Source of the DNA: Deltaproteobacteria bacterium
Lineage (GTDB): Bacteria > Desulfobacterota_E > Deferrimicrobia > Deferrimicrobiales > Deferrimicrobiaceae
DNA: 22,327 nt
Assembly: GCA_023489025.1 (NCBI GenBank)
Contig: JAMDCN010000041.1
Location: 1 to 22,327, forward strand
Reading direction: 5' to 3'
Shown here: positions 1 through 7,416 of the stretch, in pieces
Layout of the letters: every line of letters starts with the position of its first letter
Numbering within the stretch: the stretch's first letter is position 1
Notes under the pieces: model-generated
Told to the model about the DNA's origin: nothing
The model's database searches: none
Seen by the model: the letters and a program-made list of their open reading frames with translations, nothing else
Program-made: the position numbers and the translations under genes

Positions 1-183
1 AGTGCTGCACTTCATAATTACGGCGACGTATTTCATTTCGAGACCGCACCGAGAGCGTCGATGCGCCGCGTCCGGCAAGGCGCGCGACCGAGGCGTACCA
101 TTGAGTACGGCGAGGGAGCACAACGCAGCCGGCGCGGATGCAGCGGCGCTCGAATGCAGCCGTAATTATGAAATGCAGCACTT
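1..183. repeat. Long imperfect palindromic element with 23-bp terminal inverted repeats
   Basis: Bases 1-23 and 160-182 are inverted copies of each other with 22 of 23 positions matching; the AT-rich core ATAATTACGG stands out in GC-rich DNA. Inside, a second nested inverted repeat pairs about 51-76 with about 129-152 imperfectly, and the centre near 96-111 (cgtacc-attg-agtacg) can also fold. The whole unit could form one long cruciform. It has no credible gene, so it resembles a non-autonomous palindromic element (REP/MITE-like). The left end coincides with the window edge, so target-site duplication cannot be judged and the repeat may extend further left. Confidence 0.65.
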
Positions 184-533
184 AGCTTGTCGCGTCCGGG
201 ATGCCGCCGAGGTCGGCCTGACAGCGGCCCGGGCATACCTCTCACATCGGAGTTCCCGTTTGTTCGCCTGTTCCCACGGGGCGGAATGCGAAGATGTAAA
301 ATGGAAGTCGTGGGCATGGATTCCCCGCTCCCCGCGGTCGATCACGGCGGGACGTCCCGGTCTGAAGTTCTGTGGAAGCCGGGCCGACAAAAAATCAAAA
401 AATCCGGGGGGGCGGCACGAAGGAGGAAGGCACTTTCCGTCGTGAGACAACCCTGCCCCTCCGCCAGGGGAATCCGGAGGTCCCGCCCGATTCCCGGGCG
501 AGATGTTTTTCCCGCGCCGGCAGGGAGGTTGCC
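184..533 (+). other. Non-coding leader upstream of the histidine kinase
   Basis: About 350 bases without a supportable gene; the open frames here are low-complexity translations of GC-rich DNA. Visible items are a TAAAAT box at 297-302 without a good -35 partner, two A-runs at about 390-405 before a G-run, a small hairpin GCCCG/CGGGC near 485-500, and the ribosome binding site GGGAGG just before the ATG at 534. A promoter for the kinase probably lies here but cannot be fixed from sequence alone. Confidence 0.4.
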
Positions 534-3164
534 ATGAAATGGGGCTCGCTTTCAAGTCTCAGGACCCGCCTGCTGCTCTTCGTCGCGTTGGTCATGCTGC
601 CGGTATTCGGGTTCATCTTCCATCACTTTACGGAAATGCGCCGCGATGCGCTCGCGGAGGCGGAACAGGTGGCGCTCAGGGAGGCCGGGCTGGTCGCCCT
701 CGAGGAAAAGCGGATGATCGAGGAGACGCGGCAGCTTCTCGTCGCGTTCTCCCTCATGCGCGAGATTCGCGAGATGGACCCGGAGGCGTGCCACCGGTTC
801 TTCGTCCGTCTCAGTCACGACTTCCCCGGGTACTCGAATCTCGGCGTCGCCGACGCGGACGGGAACGTGCTCTGCAGCCTCCTCCCCCTGCCCCGGCCGA
901 CCAACATCGCGGATCGGGACTACTTCCGGTCCGCCGTGGAGAACCGCGACTTCTCGGTCGGCGGCTACCAGGTCGGACGGATCACCGGGAGGCCGGGGTT
1001 CGACATGGCCTGTCCGATCGTCGGTTCCGGGGGCCGCGTGAAGGGGGTCGTCTACGCCGCCGTCGACCTCCGTCCGCTCGGGCGGTCGGAGGGGGAAGTG
1101 TCGAGCCGGCTGGAGCGCATGGCGATCCTGACGAAGCTCGACGGGCGCGGCATGATCCTGGCGCGGAAACCGGGCGACGGTTCCCTCGTCGGAAAGGAGT
1201 TCCCCGACCTGCTGCGTGTCAGGCCCCTTCTGGAAAAGGGGCGGGGCGTCGTTCTGGGAGGAACCGGAGGCGGCAAGCGGTACATGCATGCCGTGGCCCG
1301 CGTCCCGACCGCTCGGAAAGAGGGGAGCATCTATGTCGTCCTGAGCATTCCGGAGGACACCGTGTTCACCGAGGCCAACGGGCTGTTCGCCCGAAACATG
1401 ATGGCGCTTGCTGTCGTCGCCCTCATCGCGCTCGGCGCGGCATGGTTCGGGGGAGGCCTGTTCATCCTGCGGCCGGTCCGCGGCATTCTCGATGCGACCC
1501 GGCGTGTCGCGGCCGGGGACCTCGGGACGAGGAGGGGGCCGCCGTACGAAAAAGGGGAGCTCGGGGAGCTCGCGCGCGGCTTCGACGAGATGGTGGGTGC
1601 CCTCCAGGCGAAACAGGCCGCGAGGGAGCGCGCCGAGGAGGCGCTCCGGCGCTCCGAGGAGGATTACCGGTCCATCGTCCGCAACGCGCCGCTCGGAATA
1701 CTCCGGTCCACGATGGAGGGGAGGTTCTTGATGGTCAACCCGGCCCTGGTCGAAATGTTGGGGTACTCCTCGGCCGAGGAGCTGTTGAACGCCGACCTCG
1801 AGAGAGACATTTATGTCCGGCCGGAGGACCGGCAGCGGGTCATCGAGCGGTTCAACGATCAGGATCCGGTCGTCGGCGTGGAAACGGACTGGAAACGGAA
1901 GGACGGCCGGCCCCTCCACGTCCGGGCCAGCGGACGGCTGGTGAGGAACGACGACGGCTCCCCCGCCTATTACGAGGTGTTCGTCGAGGACGAGACCCGC
2001 AAGCGCATGATCGAGAGGCAGTTCCTGCACGCCCAGAGGATGGAGGTAGTCGGGCGGCTGGCCGGGGGGATCGCCCACGACTTCAACAACCTCCTCGGGG
2101 TGATCGGCGGGTACTGCGAGCTTCTCCTGGGCCGGCTCGGGCCGGACAGCCCGCTGCGCGAGTGGCTGAATGAGGTCCACAAGGCGACGGACCGCGCCGT
2201 CTCCCTCACGAGGCAGCTCCTCGCCTTCAGCAGGAAACAGCTCCTCGATCCGAAGGTCCTCGACCTCAACGCGGTCGTCGGCGGCATGAAGAAGATGCTG
2301 CAGCGACTGATCGGAGAGAACATCGAGCTCCGGGTGGGCCTGGCGGAGAACCTCTGGCCGGTCCGGATCGATCCCGGGCAGCTGGAACAGATCGTCATGA
2401 ACCTGGCCGTCAACTCGCGGGACGCCATGCCGGCCGGCGGGGCGCTCGTCGTCGAGACCGCCAACGCCGTGATTCCCGAGCCCCACGTCCACGAAGGGGG
2501 CGAGATGCCGGCGGGATCCTACGTCCTGCTCTCCGTGAGCGACACGGGCTCGGGGATGGACGCCGAGACCCGGGCCCGGATCTTCGAGCCCTTTTTCACG
2601 ACCAAGGAGTCGGGGAAAGGGACGGGCCTGGGATTGGCCACGGTCTACGGGATCGTCAAGCAGAGCAAAGGGTACATCTGGGTCTACAGCGAGCCGGGGA
2701 AGGGAACGACATTCAGGATCTACCTGCCCCGCGCGGATGAGCCCGCGGAACGGACCGCGCCGGTCCGGATCGCCGCGGCCCGGGGAGGATCGGAAACCGT
2801 CCTTGCGGTCGAGGACGACGCCGCCCTGCGGAAGCTGGTGCGGGAGATCCTCGATTCGGCCGGATACACGGTCCTGGAGGCGCGGGATCCGGCCGAGGCG
2901 CTGGACATCGCGTCGGGCCATCCGGGACCGATCCACCTCCTGCTGGCGGACGTGGTGCTGCCGGGGATGAACGGGCGGGAGCTCGCCGGGCGCCTGAGGA
3001 GCGTGCGCCCCGGGCTGAGGGTTCTTTACATGTCCGGCTACACGGCCGACGTGCTCGGCGTGCACGGCGTGCTGGAGGAAGGGACATTCTTCCTGTCCAA
3101 GCCGTTCACCCGGGACATGCTGCTCGAGAAGGCGCGGCGTGTTCTCGACGCGGAGGCGGGGTAG
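534..3164 (+). CDS. Membrane PAS/CACHE hybrid sensor histidine kinase with C-terminal receiver
   Basis: 876-aa inner-membrane sensor kinase. Order: transmembrane helix ~12-31, periplasmic double-CACHE-like sensor ~32-285, second helix ~289-311, HAMP ~312-366, PAS ~376-495, HisKA with H-box [11 protein letters not shown] (phosphorylated His515), HATPase with N-box (Asn627), G1 DTGSGM (Asp670) and a later G-rich [13 protein letters not shown] motif, then a receiver domain (acidic Glu760-Asp762, phospho-acceptor Asp806, Lys856). All catalytic residues are present, so autophosphorylation and internal phosphotransfer to the receiver are expected. The start at 534 is chosen because GGGAGG precedes it and the signal anchor follows immediately; the frame is open further upstream but codes for a charged, unlikely leader. 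No response regulator with a DNA-binding or other output domain lies next to it, so it is an orphan. The ligand is unknown; CACHE domains usually bind small organic molecules. Confidence 0.93.
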   Translation: MKWGSLSSLRTRLLLFVALVMLPVFGFIFHHFTEMRRDALAEAEQVALREAGLVALEEKRMIEETRQLLVAFSLMREIREMDPEACHRFFVRLSHDFPGYSNLGVADADGNVLCSLLPLPRPTNIADRDYFRSAVENRDFSVGGYQVGRITGRPGFDMACPIVGSGGRVKGVVYAAVDLRPLGRSEGEVSSRLERMAILTKLDGRGMILARKPGDGSLVGKEFPDLLRVRPLLEKGRGVVLGGTGGGKRYMHAVARVPTARKEGSIYVVLSIPEDTVFTEANGLFARNMMALAVVALIALGAAWFGGGLFILRPVRGILDATRRVAAGDLGTRRGPPYEKGELGELARGFDEMVGALQAKQAARERAEEALRRSEEDYRSIVRNAPLGILRSTMEGRFLMVNPALVEMLGYSSAEELLNADLERDIYVRPEDRQRVIERFNDQDPVVGVETDWKRKDGRPLHVRASGRLVRNDDGSPAYYEVFVEDETRKRMIERQFLHAQRMEVVGRLAGGIAHDFNNLLGVIGGYCELLLGRLGPDSPLREWLNEVHKATDRAVSLTRQLLAFSRKQLLDPKVLDLNAVVGGMKKMLQRLIGENIELRVGLAENLWPVRIDPGQLEQIVMNLAVNSRDAMPAGGALVVETANAVIPEPHVHEGGEMPAGSYVLLSVSDTGSGMDAETRARIFEPFFTTKESGKGTGLGLATVYGIVKQSKGYIWVYSEPGKGTTFRIYLPRADEPAERTAPVRIAAARGGSETVLAVEDDAALRKLVREILDSAGYTVLEARDPAEALDIASGHPGPIHLLLADVVLPGMNGRELAGRLRSVRPGLRVLYMSGYTADVLGVHGVLEEGTFFLSKPFTRDMLLEKARRVLDAEAG

Positions 3165-3315
3165 CGGTTCTTCGGAACGGCCCGCCGGGGGTGACCGGAT
3201 GCGGGCCGGCCGCCGCAAGGCGGGGGCGCGCAGCGGTTCGACTCCCGCCGGCCGCGGCGGGGCTGCGCCGGGATCCTTTCGCGGTGTCCGGCGAAGGGGT
3301 TACATTAGAGTCGGT
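3165..3315 (+). other. Kinase-priA intergenic region with small hairpins
   Basis: A GTTC-TTCG-GAAC hairpin (3167-3178) with a stable UUCG-type loop starts two bases after the kinase stop codon, and GC-rich inverted repeats (GGCCGGC type) follow around 3204-3255. None has a T-run, so a canonical intrinsic terminator is not shown. The end of the region contains the priA -10-like box. Confidence 0.35.
3301..3306 (+). promoter_or_regulatory. Probable -10 box TACATT for priA
   Basis: TACATT ends 9 nt before the priA ATG and no ribosome binding site lies between them. A weak TTTCGC at 3277-3282 is 18 nt upstream. If used, the transcript would begin about 2-3 nt before the start codon, i.e. be nearly leaderless. 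Confidence 0.4.
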
Positions 3316-5553
3316 ATGACACCCGAAGCCGGCGCGCCGAAGTTCGTCGAAGTCGCGGTCCCCCTGCCGCTCGATCATCCCTTTACCTACAAGGTCCCCG
3401 CCGGGCAGGAGGCGCGCGCCCGCGTCGGCGTCCGCGTCCTCGTCCCCTTCGGGCCCCGGCGCGTCACCGGCCTCATCGTCGCCGTCGTGGACGGCAAGGC
3501 GCTCGGCGGGCGCCCGGCGAAGGAGGTCGCCGCCTTCCTCGACGACGAGCCGTACGTCACCCCGAGGCACCTCGCGTTCCTCGCGGCGGCGGCGCGCGAG
3601 TGCCTGGCGCCCCCGGGCGAGATGCTCCGCGCCGCGCTCCCGCGCGGCCTCCCCCGCCGGGACGCGCCAAAGGCGGCGCGCACGGAAACCGTCTTTCGCG
3701 CGGTGCGGGGGGCGCCGGTCGGGGGGATGACCCCGAAGCAGGCGGAGGTCCACGCCGCCGTGTCGCGGGCGGGGGAGATCGCGTCGGGCGACCTCTCGGC
3801 GCGGATCCCCGGCGGCGCGGAAGTCGCCCGGCGGATGGCGGCGAAAGGGTGGCTCGAGGCCGAGGCGCGCGAGCGGCCGGCCGGCGGGGACGCTCCCCAC
3901 CTGCCGGAAGAGGTGAAGGCGATCGTCTTGACCGGCGCCCAGGAGGCGGCCCTCTCGCGGATCGCGGAGGCGCTCGCCAGGGCGACCCACGTCGCGTTCG
4001 TCCTGCATGGCGTGACCGGCTCCGGAAAGACCGAGGTCTACCTCCGGGCGATCGAACGGGCGCGGGCGCTCGGCCGGCAGTCGATCCTCCTCGTCCCGGA
4101 GATCGCGCTGACGCCGCAGCTTTTGGGGCGCGTCCTGGCCCGGTTCGGGGAAGACGTCGCGGTCCTCCACAGCGGCCTTTCGCCCGCCGGCCGCGCCGCC
4201 CAGTGGAAGAAGGTCCGCGCGGGCGAGGTCTTCCTCTGCATCGGGGCCCGCTCCGCCGTCTTTTCCCCCTTCCCCGCGGCGGGGCTCGTGATCGTCGACG
4301 AGGAGCACGATCCCGCCTACAAGCAGGAGGAGGGGATCCGGTACCAGGCCCGGGACCTGGCGCTTTTGCGCGCCCGGATGGAGGGAGCGGTCGTCGTCCT
4401 CGGCTCGGCCACCCCGTCGGCCGAGGCGTACCGGATGGCGCAGGCGGGCGAGGCGGTCCTGCTCCCCCTCCCGGAGCGGATCGGCGCACAGGGGATGCCG
4501 GAGATCCGGGTCGTGGACCTGCGGGACCAGGCAGCGTGCCGCGGCGCGGACCGGTACTTCTCGCCCGATCTCGAGGAGGCGATCGAGACGGCGCTCTCCC
4601 GGGGGGAGAAGGCGATGCTCTTCCTCAACCGGCGCGGCTACGCCCCGGCCATCACCTGCCTCGACTGCGGGGCGACCGTCCAGTGCCGGAACTGCCAGGT
4701 GCCGATGACCTGGCACCGGCAGCACGAGGCGCTGTTGTGCCATTACTGTGACGCGCGGGCGCCTCTCCCCGAGCGGTGCGGCGGCTGCGGAGGGCACAAG
4801 GTCGCGCAGGTGGGAATCGGAACGGAGCGGCTGGCGGCGTGGGCTGCGAAGCGGTGGAAGGATGCGCGCGTCGCCCGGCTCGACTCGGACACGGCGAGGC
4901 GGCGCGGGTCGTACGCGGAGGTCCTTTCCAGGATGCAGCGGGGCGAGGTCGACATCCTCGTCGGGACGCAGCTCATCACGAAGGGGCACGACTTCCCGGA
5001 GGTGACGCTCGTCGGCGTTCTCCTTGCGGACCAATCGCTCTTCTTCCCCGACTTCCGGGCGGCGGAGCGGACCTTCCAGGTCCTCACCCAGGCCGCGGGG
5101 CGCGCCGGCCGCGGCGACCGGCCGGGGACCGTGATTATCCAGACCCTCTCCCCGGAGCACGCCTGCCTCCGCAAGGCGGCGGGGCACGACTTCGACGGCT
5201 TCATGCGGGAGGAGCTGGGGCACCGGGAGGCGCTCCGGTATCCCCCCTTCGGCCGGATGCTCCTGCTGCGGTTGCGGGGGAGCAAACTCGACCGGGTGCA
5301 GGACGCGGCCCGCGAGACGGCGGAGGCGCTGTCGGCGCCCCTCGCGGAGGCGGGGATCCAGCTCCTGGGCCCGGCGCCCTCCCCGATCGCGAAGGTGAAG
5401 CGGAAGTACCACTACCAGATCCTCCTCAAGATGCCCCCGCGTTTTCCGGTGGGCGACTTCTTCCCGGACCTTCTGCGCCCCTTGCGGGACGCCGCCCGGA
5501 AGCACGCCGTCCGCCTCGAGGCCGACGTCGACCCATACCATATGATGGTGTAA
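3316..5553 (+). CDS. priA: Primosomal protein N' (replication restart helicase PriA)
   Basis: 745-aa DEAH-type 3'-5' helicase that recognises stalled forks and reloads the replisome. The N-terminal 3'-DNA-end binding domain begins with the FVEVAVPLPLDHPFTYKVP block. Walker A GVTGSGKT is at 232-239, Walker B DEEH at 328-331 followed by the aromatic-rich loop (DPAYKQEEG), and the zinc-binding insertion carries four Cys pairs (448/451, 457/460, 475/478, 488/491) as expected for two zinc sites. Motifs V/VI appear as GTQLITKGHDF and QAAGRAGR. The length is normal for PriA (~730). The start at 3316 is preferred because the conserved N-terminus begins just after it, although the frame is open further upstream and no Shine-Dalgarno is visible. 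It stands alone between unrelated genes. Confidence 0.97.
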   Translation: MTPEAGAPKFVEVAVPLPLDHPFTYKVPAGQEARARVGVRVLVPFGPRRVTGLIVAVVDGKALGGRPAKEVAAFLDDEPYVTPRHLAFLAAAARECLAPPGEMLRAALPRGLPRRDAPKAARTETVFRAVRGAPVGGMTPKQAEVHAAVSRAGEIASGDLSARIPGGAEVARRMAAKGWLEAEARERPAGGDAPHLPEEVKAIVLTGAQEAALSRIAEALARATHVAFVLHGVTGSGKTEVYLRAIERARALGRQSILLVPEIALTPQLLGRVLARFGEDVAVLHSGLSPAGRAAQWKKVRAGEVFLCIGARSAVFSPFPAAGLVIVDEEHDPAYKQEEGIRYQARDLALLRARMEGAVVVLGSATPSAEAYRMAQAGEAVLLPLPERIGAQGMPEIRVVDLRDQAACRGADRYFSPDLEEAIETALSRGEKAMLFLNRRGYAPAITCLDCGATVQCRNCQVPMTWHRQHEALLCHYCDARAPLPERCGGCGGHKVAQVGIGTERLAAWAAKRWKDARVARLDSDTARRRGSYAEVLSRMQRGEVDILVGTQLITKGHDFPEVTLVGVLLADQSLFFPDFRAAERTFQVLTQAAGRAGRGDRPGTVIIQTLSPEHACLRKAAGHDFDGFMREELGHREALRYPPFGRMLLLRLRGSKLDRVQDAARETAEALSAPLAEAGIQLLGPAPSPIAKVKRKYHYQILLKMPPRFPVGDFFPDLLRPLRDAARKHAVRLEADVDPYHMMV

Positions 5554-5621
5554 GTCTTCCTCGCTCCTCCCCCGGGGGAAGTCGTGCCCGGCGCCGCGCC
5601 TCCCGATGAGATCGCGGGCAT

Positions 5622-5785
5622 GGCGGCCGGACGTGCGCAGATGCGTTCCCCGCAGCGGCGTGCGAAAGCGAGAGGAGTGGAACGGCGAGCAAAGCCCGCA
5701 GCGAGCGGACGCAGGTCGCGAGCGTCGCTGCGGGGGATGCATCGAGCACGGGAGGCTGCGAGGCCCGCGGAGCCTCCTATTCCCA
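5622..5785. repeat. Palindromic repeat, copy A (intergenic)
   Basis: Core 5640-5743 is bounded by inverted ends of consensus GATGCRTYCCCCGCAGC (5640-5656 and complement of 5727-5743). A reversed second copy lies at 15876-15988, sharing both ends and about 15-20 flanking bases on each side while the centre differs in sequence and length. Copy A also carries a GGAGGCT/AGCCTCC hairpin (5751-5777) that copy B lacks. The rest of the 5554-5849 gap holds a 12-bp palindrome TCCCCCGGGGGA near 5570 and no gene. Confidence 0.75.
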
Positions 5786-5849
5786 ATGTCGGGCGCCGGG
5801 CACGCGGCTTGCCCCATCTCCCTTCAAATACTCCGTCAGGAGGTGGGTC

Positions 5850-6206
5850 ATGCGGGTGCATTACGTGTTGAATCACGGGGGTGTCCCGGAATCGAGGCTG
5901 GCCGACGTGGAGATCCACTTCGAGGAAGGGCTGCTTTCCGGACTGAAGCTGGTCGGATGCTCGGTCTGGCGGTCGAAGAAGGGGGAAGGGATCACCGTCC
6001 TCGTCCCCTCGCGGTCGTACGCGTCGATGGGCGGCGTGCGCTACTACGAGCTCCTGCGGCCCTCCGGCGAAGGGGCGAACCCGGAGGACCCGGCAGGGCG
6101 GAACGCCTTGCGGAGCTTCAAGGAATACATCCGGGAGGAGTACCTCAAGATCGCCGGGCTGCCCGAAGAGAAGGAGGGGAAGAAGAAGGCCGCCGGCGGG
6201 CGGTGA
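5850..6206 (+). CDS. Small conserved protein, SpoVG-like in layout
   Basis: 118 aa, soluble, starting at an ATG with a strong AGGAGG site 8 nt upstream. I do not recognise it with certainty. The order of features resembles SpoVG: an N-terminal strand region, a GLLSGLKLVGCSVW strand block, the VLVPSRSY segment that recalls the SpoVG MPSR motif, and a C-terminal helix with RNALRSFKEYIREEY recalling the SpoVG C-terminus. SpoVG proteins bind nucleic acid and are usually ~85-95 aa, so this one has a longer N-terminus and a Lys-rich tail (EEKEGKKKAAGGR) that could contact nucleic acid. It appears monocistronic, between a repeat region and a convergent small gene. Confidence 0.75.
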   Translation: MRVHYVLNHGGVPESRLADVEIHFEEGLLSGLKLVGCSVWRSKKGEGITVLVPSRSYASMGGVRYYELLRPSGEGANPEDPAGRNALRSFKEYIREEYLKIAGLPEEKEGKKKAAGGR

Positions 6207-6251
6207 TTTCCCGCACCGGCCAGAGGTTCCGGACGTTCGTCAGGGAATGGG

Positions 6252-6292
6252 AAAAAACATGGGGCGGAGCGCCGTCACGCTCCGCCCCTCTT
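6252..6292 (-). terminator. Strong intrinsic terminator, convergent position
   Basis: An 11-bp perfect stem (GGGGCGGAGCG 6261-6271 with CGCTCCGCCCC 6278-6288) encloses a 6-nt loop. On the minus strand it is followed after three bases by six T, which fits termination of the 6338-6535 gene. On the plus strand TCTT follows, so it may also stop transcription from the 5850-6206 gene. A second hairpin GCAGGC/GCCTGC is at 6311-6332. Confidence 0.8.
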
Positions 6293-6337
6293 CGAATCGA
6301 TGTCACCCCCGCAGGCGTCCCGCGGGGCCTGCTCCAT

Positions 6338-6535
6338 TCAGTGCAGCCTGGCCTCCTTCGGGTCGACGACGATATAGAACGCGTCGTGGCCGCTGCTCGC
6401 ATAGGACATCCGCGCCAGCCGCACAAGCCCGAGGAGGTTGCCCCCGCGCTCCTTCGTCCGGCGTTCCACCACCGTGCCGATCGGAACCCGGCTCTTCTTC
6501 ACGTAATCCACGCGGTAGACGGTGACATTCTTCAT
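6338..6535 (-). CDS. Conserved 65-aa protein of unknown function
   Basis: 65 aa, minus strand, with GGAG a few bases before the ATG at 6535 and a dedicated terminator about 50 bases after its stop. The sequence is compact and basic in the middle (VERRTKERGGNLLGLVRLAR) with a hydrophobic strand near the end (DAFYIVVD). It looks like a single small alpha/beta domain without membrane segment or signal peptide. Gene-like properties are the ribosome binding site, terminator, divergent promoter region, and a sequence composition unlike a shadow frame. It seems to be a small protein conserved in Geobacter-like bacteria, from memory only; no function is known to me. Confidence 0.78.
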   Translation of the reverse strand: MKNVTVYRVDYVKKSRVPIGTVVERRTKERGGNLLGLVRLARMSYASSGHDAFYIVVDPKEARLH

Positions 6536-6624
6536 GACTCTCCGCCGGCCGGTCTGTTTTTCTCTCCTATTCTAGAAATATAGCACGTCGCGCAAGAGAA
6601 AATGAGTGGAATGGAAAGCCTTCA
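6536..6624. promoter_or_regulatory. Divergent promoter region
   Basis: An AT-rich patch (6556-6604) between two divergent genes. On the minus strand TAGAAT (6574-6569) or TATATT (6582-6577) could act as -10 with TTGCGC (6595-6590) as a poorly spaced -35. On the plus strand TATAGC (6579-6584) could serve the gene at 6625, with only a weak T-rich element 16 nt upstream. Which boxes are used is undecided. Confidence 0.4.
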
Positions 6625-7164
6625 GTGCCTAAAATCAAGATCCATCGTCGGCTGGAGGAGCCCCCGGTCTTGAGCGAAACGGGTGACAAAGTCGCGCAGG
6701 CGACGCGGCAGCGCGCGGCGATCTACGCGCACATGCTGCGGGTCCTGCGGGCGCGGGTCGGCGAGGAGGCGGCCGTCGCTTCGATGTCCGAGGCGATCTA
6801 CGCGCACGGGAAGGAGAAGGCGGAGGCGGCCTACTCTCCCGAGGCGCGGAACGGCGACCTCCCGTGCGCCGCCCGGGAGTTCGCTTCACCCGATCCCGTC
6901 AAGCAGCACCAGTTCGCCCCGAGGGTCGTCGCGGCGGATCGGAACGAGGCCGTGATCGCCATGTCCCGCTGCCCTCTTGTCGACCAGTGGCAGGCGATGG
7001 GACTGCCTGCCGGCGAGATCGCGCTGTTGTGCCGGATCGCCCGCTCGGTCGATTTCGGGACGTGGGAGGGGGCGCTGGGGTTTCTGCTCGCTTTCGAGGG
7101 GACGCGGGGCGAGGGGAAAGAGGAGTGCGTGCTGCGCGTGCGGCGAAGAGACTCCGGAGGGTGA
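6625..7164 (+). CDS. L-2-amino-thiazoline-4-carboxylate hydrolase-like protein
   Basis: 179-aa soluble protein with a GTG start; the preceding ATGs are in another frame that soon stops. The C-terminal half has the layout of the ATC hydrolase-like family (Pfam ATC_hyd): a Cys-containing block (SRCPLVDQW), a helix with LCRIARSVDFG, then a terminal strand ending in EECVLRVRRR. In Pseudomonas the named enzyme opens the thiazoline ring on the way to L-cysteine, but most family members are uncharacterised and the real substrate here is unknown. A cytochrome gene follows after 3 nt, suggesting co-transcription. The family assignment rests on remembered motif layout and needs a profile search. Confidence 0.8.
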   Translation: MPKIKIHRRLEEPPVLSETGDKVAQATRQRAAIYAHMLRVLRARVGEEAAVASMSEAIYAHGKEKAEAAYSPEARNGDLPCAAREFASPDPVKQHQFAPRVVAADRNEAVIAMSRCPLVDQWQAMGLPAGEIALLCRIARSVDFGTWEGALGFLLAFEGTRGEGKEECVLRVRRRDSGG

Positions 7165-7167
7165 CCG

Positions 7168-7416
7168 ATGATCGGGAGGAAGGACCTCTTCTTCATTATC
7201 ATGGTGGTCGCGGTCGTCGGACTGCTCGCGCTCCTGTCGTACATGGGGCACCCCCGGTACTTGAGCCGGACCGAGCCGATGCACCTCCGGGCGGCGACCG
7301 ACGCGGAATGCCTCTCCTGCCACGACGGGGGGAAGCAGTACCCGATGACCAAGGAGCATCCCATCCGGAAGAAGAATTGCCGCCAGTGCCACCGGCTGGA
7401 ACGCAAGCGGGGGTAG
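7168..7416 (+). CDS. Membrane-anchored diheme c-type cytochrome, 82 aa
   Basis: An N-terminal hydrophobic segment (~8-26) after a charged MIGRKD start acts as an uncleaved anchor, placing the C-terminal part in the periplasm. Two CXXCH haem c motifs follow: CLSCH at Cys48 and CRQCH at Cys71, with additional His residues (e.g. in KEHPIR) that may ligate haem iron. The size and layout fit a small electron-transfer subunit rather than an enzyme. It starts 3 nt after the ATC-hydrolase-like gene and its last 31 bases overlap the likely start of endonuclease IV, so the three are probably translated from one message. The redox partner is not visible in the window. Confidence 0.88.
   Translation: MIGRKDLFFIIMVVAVVGLLALLSYMGHPRYLSRTEPMHLRAATDAECLSCHDGGKQYPMTKEHPIRKKNCRQCHRLERKRG

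Noticed and set aside
2..555. Several 90-150-aa open frames in the first 550 bases
   Set aside because: They cross the palindromic element, lack ribosome binding sites and show no domain-like sequence.
552..3218. Very long antisense open frames (also 3106-5817 and 16108-19227 minus)
   Set aside because: They lie opposite well-supported genes, give Arg/Pro-rich translations without domain motifs, and are expected in GC-rich DNA.
3235..3249. GGTTCGACTCCCGCC resembles a tRNA T-arm
   Set aside because: The bases before it (AGCGG or CAGCG) cannot form the T-stem with the bases after the loop, and no anticodon or D-arm is found upstream.
7308..7385. Upstream ATG start for endonuclease IV
   Set aside because: It would add about 26 Pro/Glu-rich residues before the GTG start that are not part of the family and are encoded inside the cytochrome gene.
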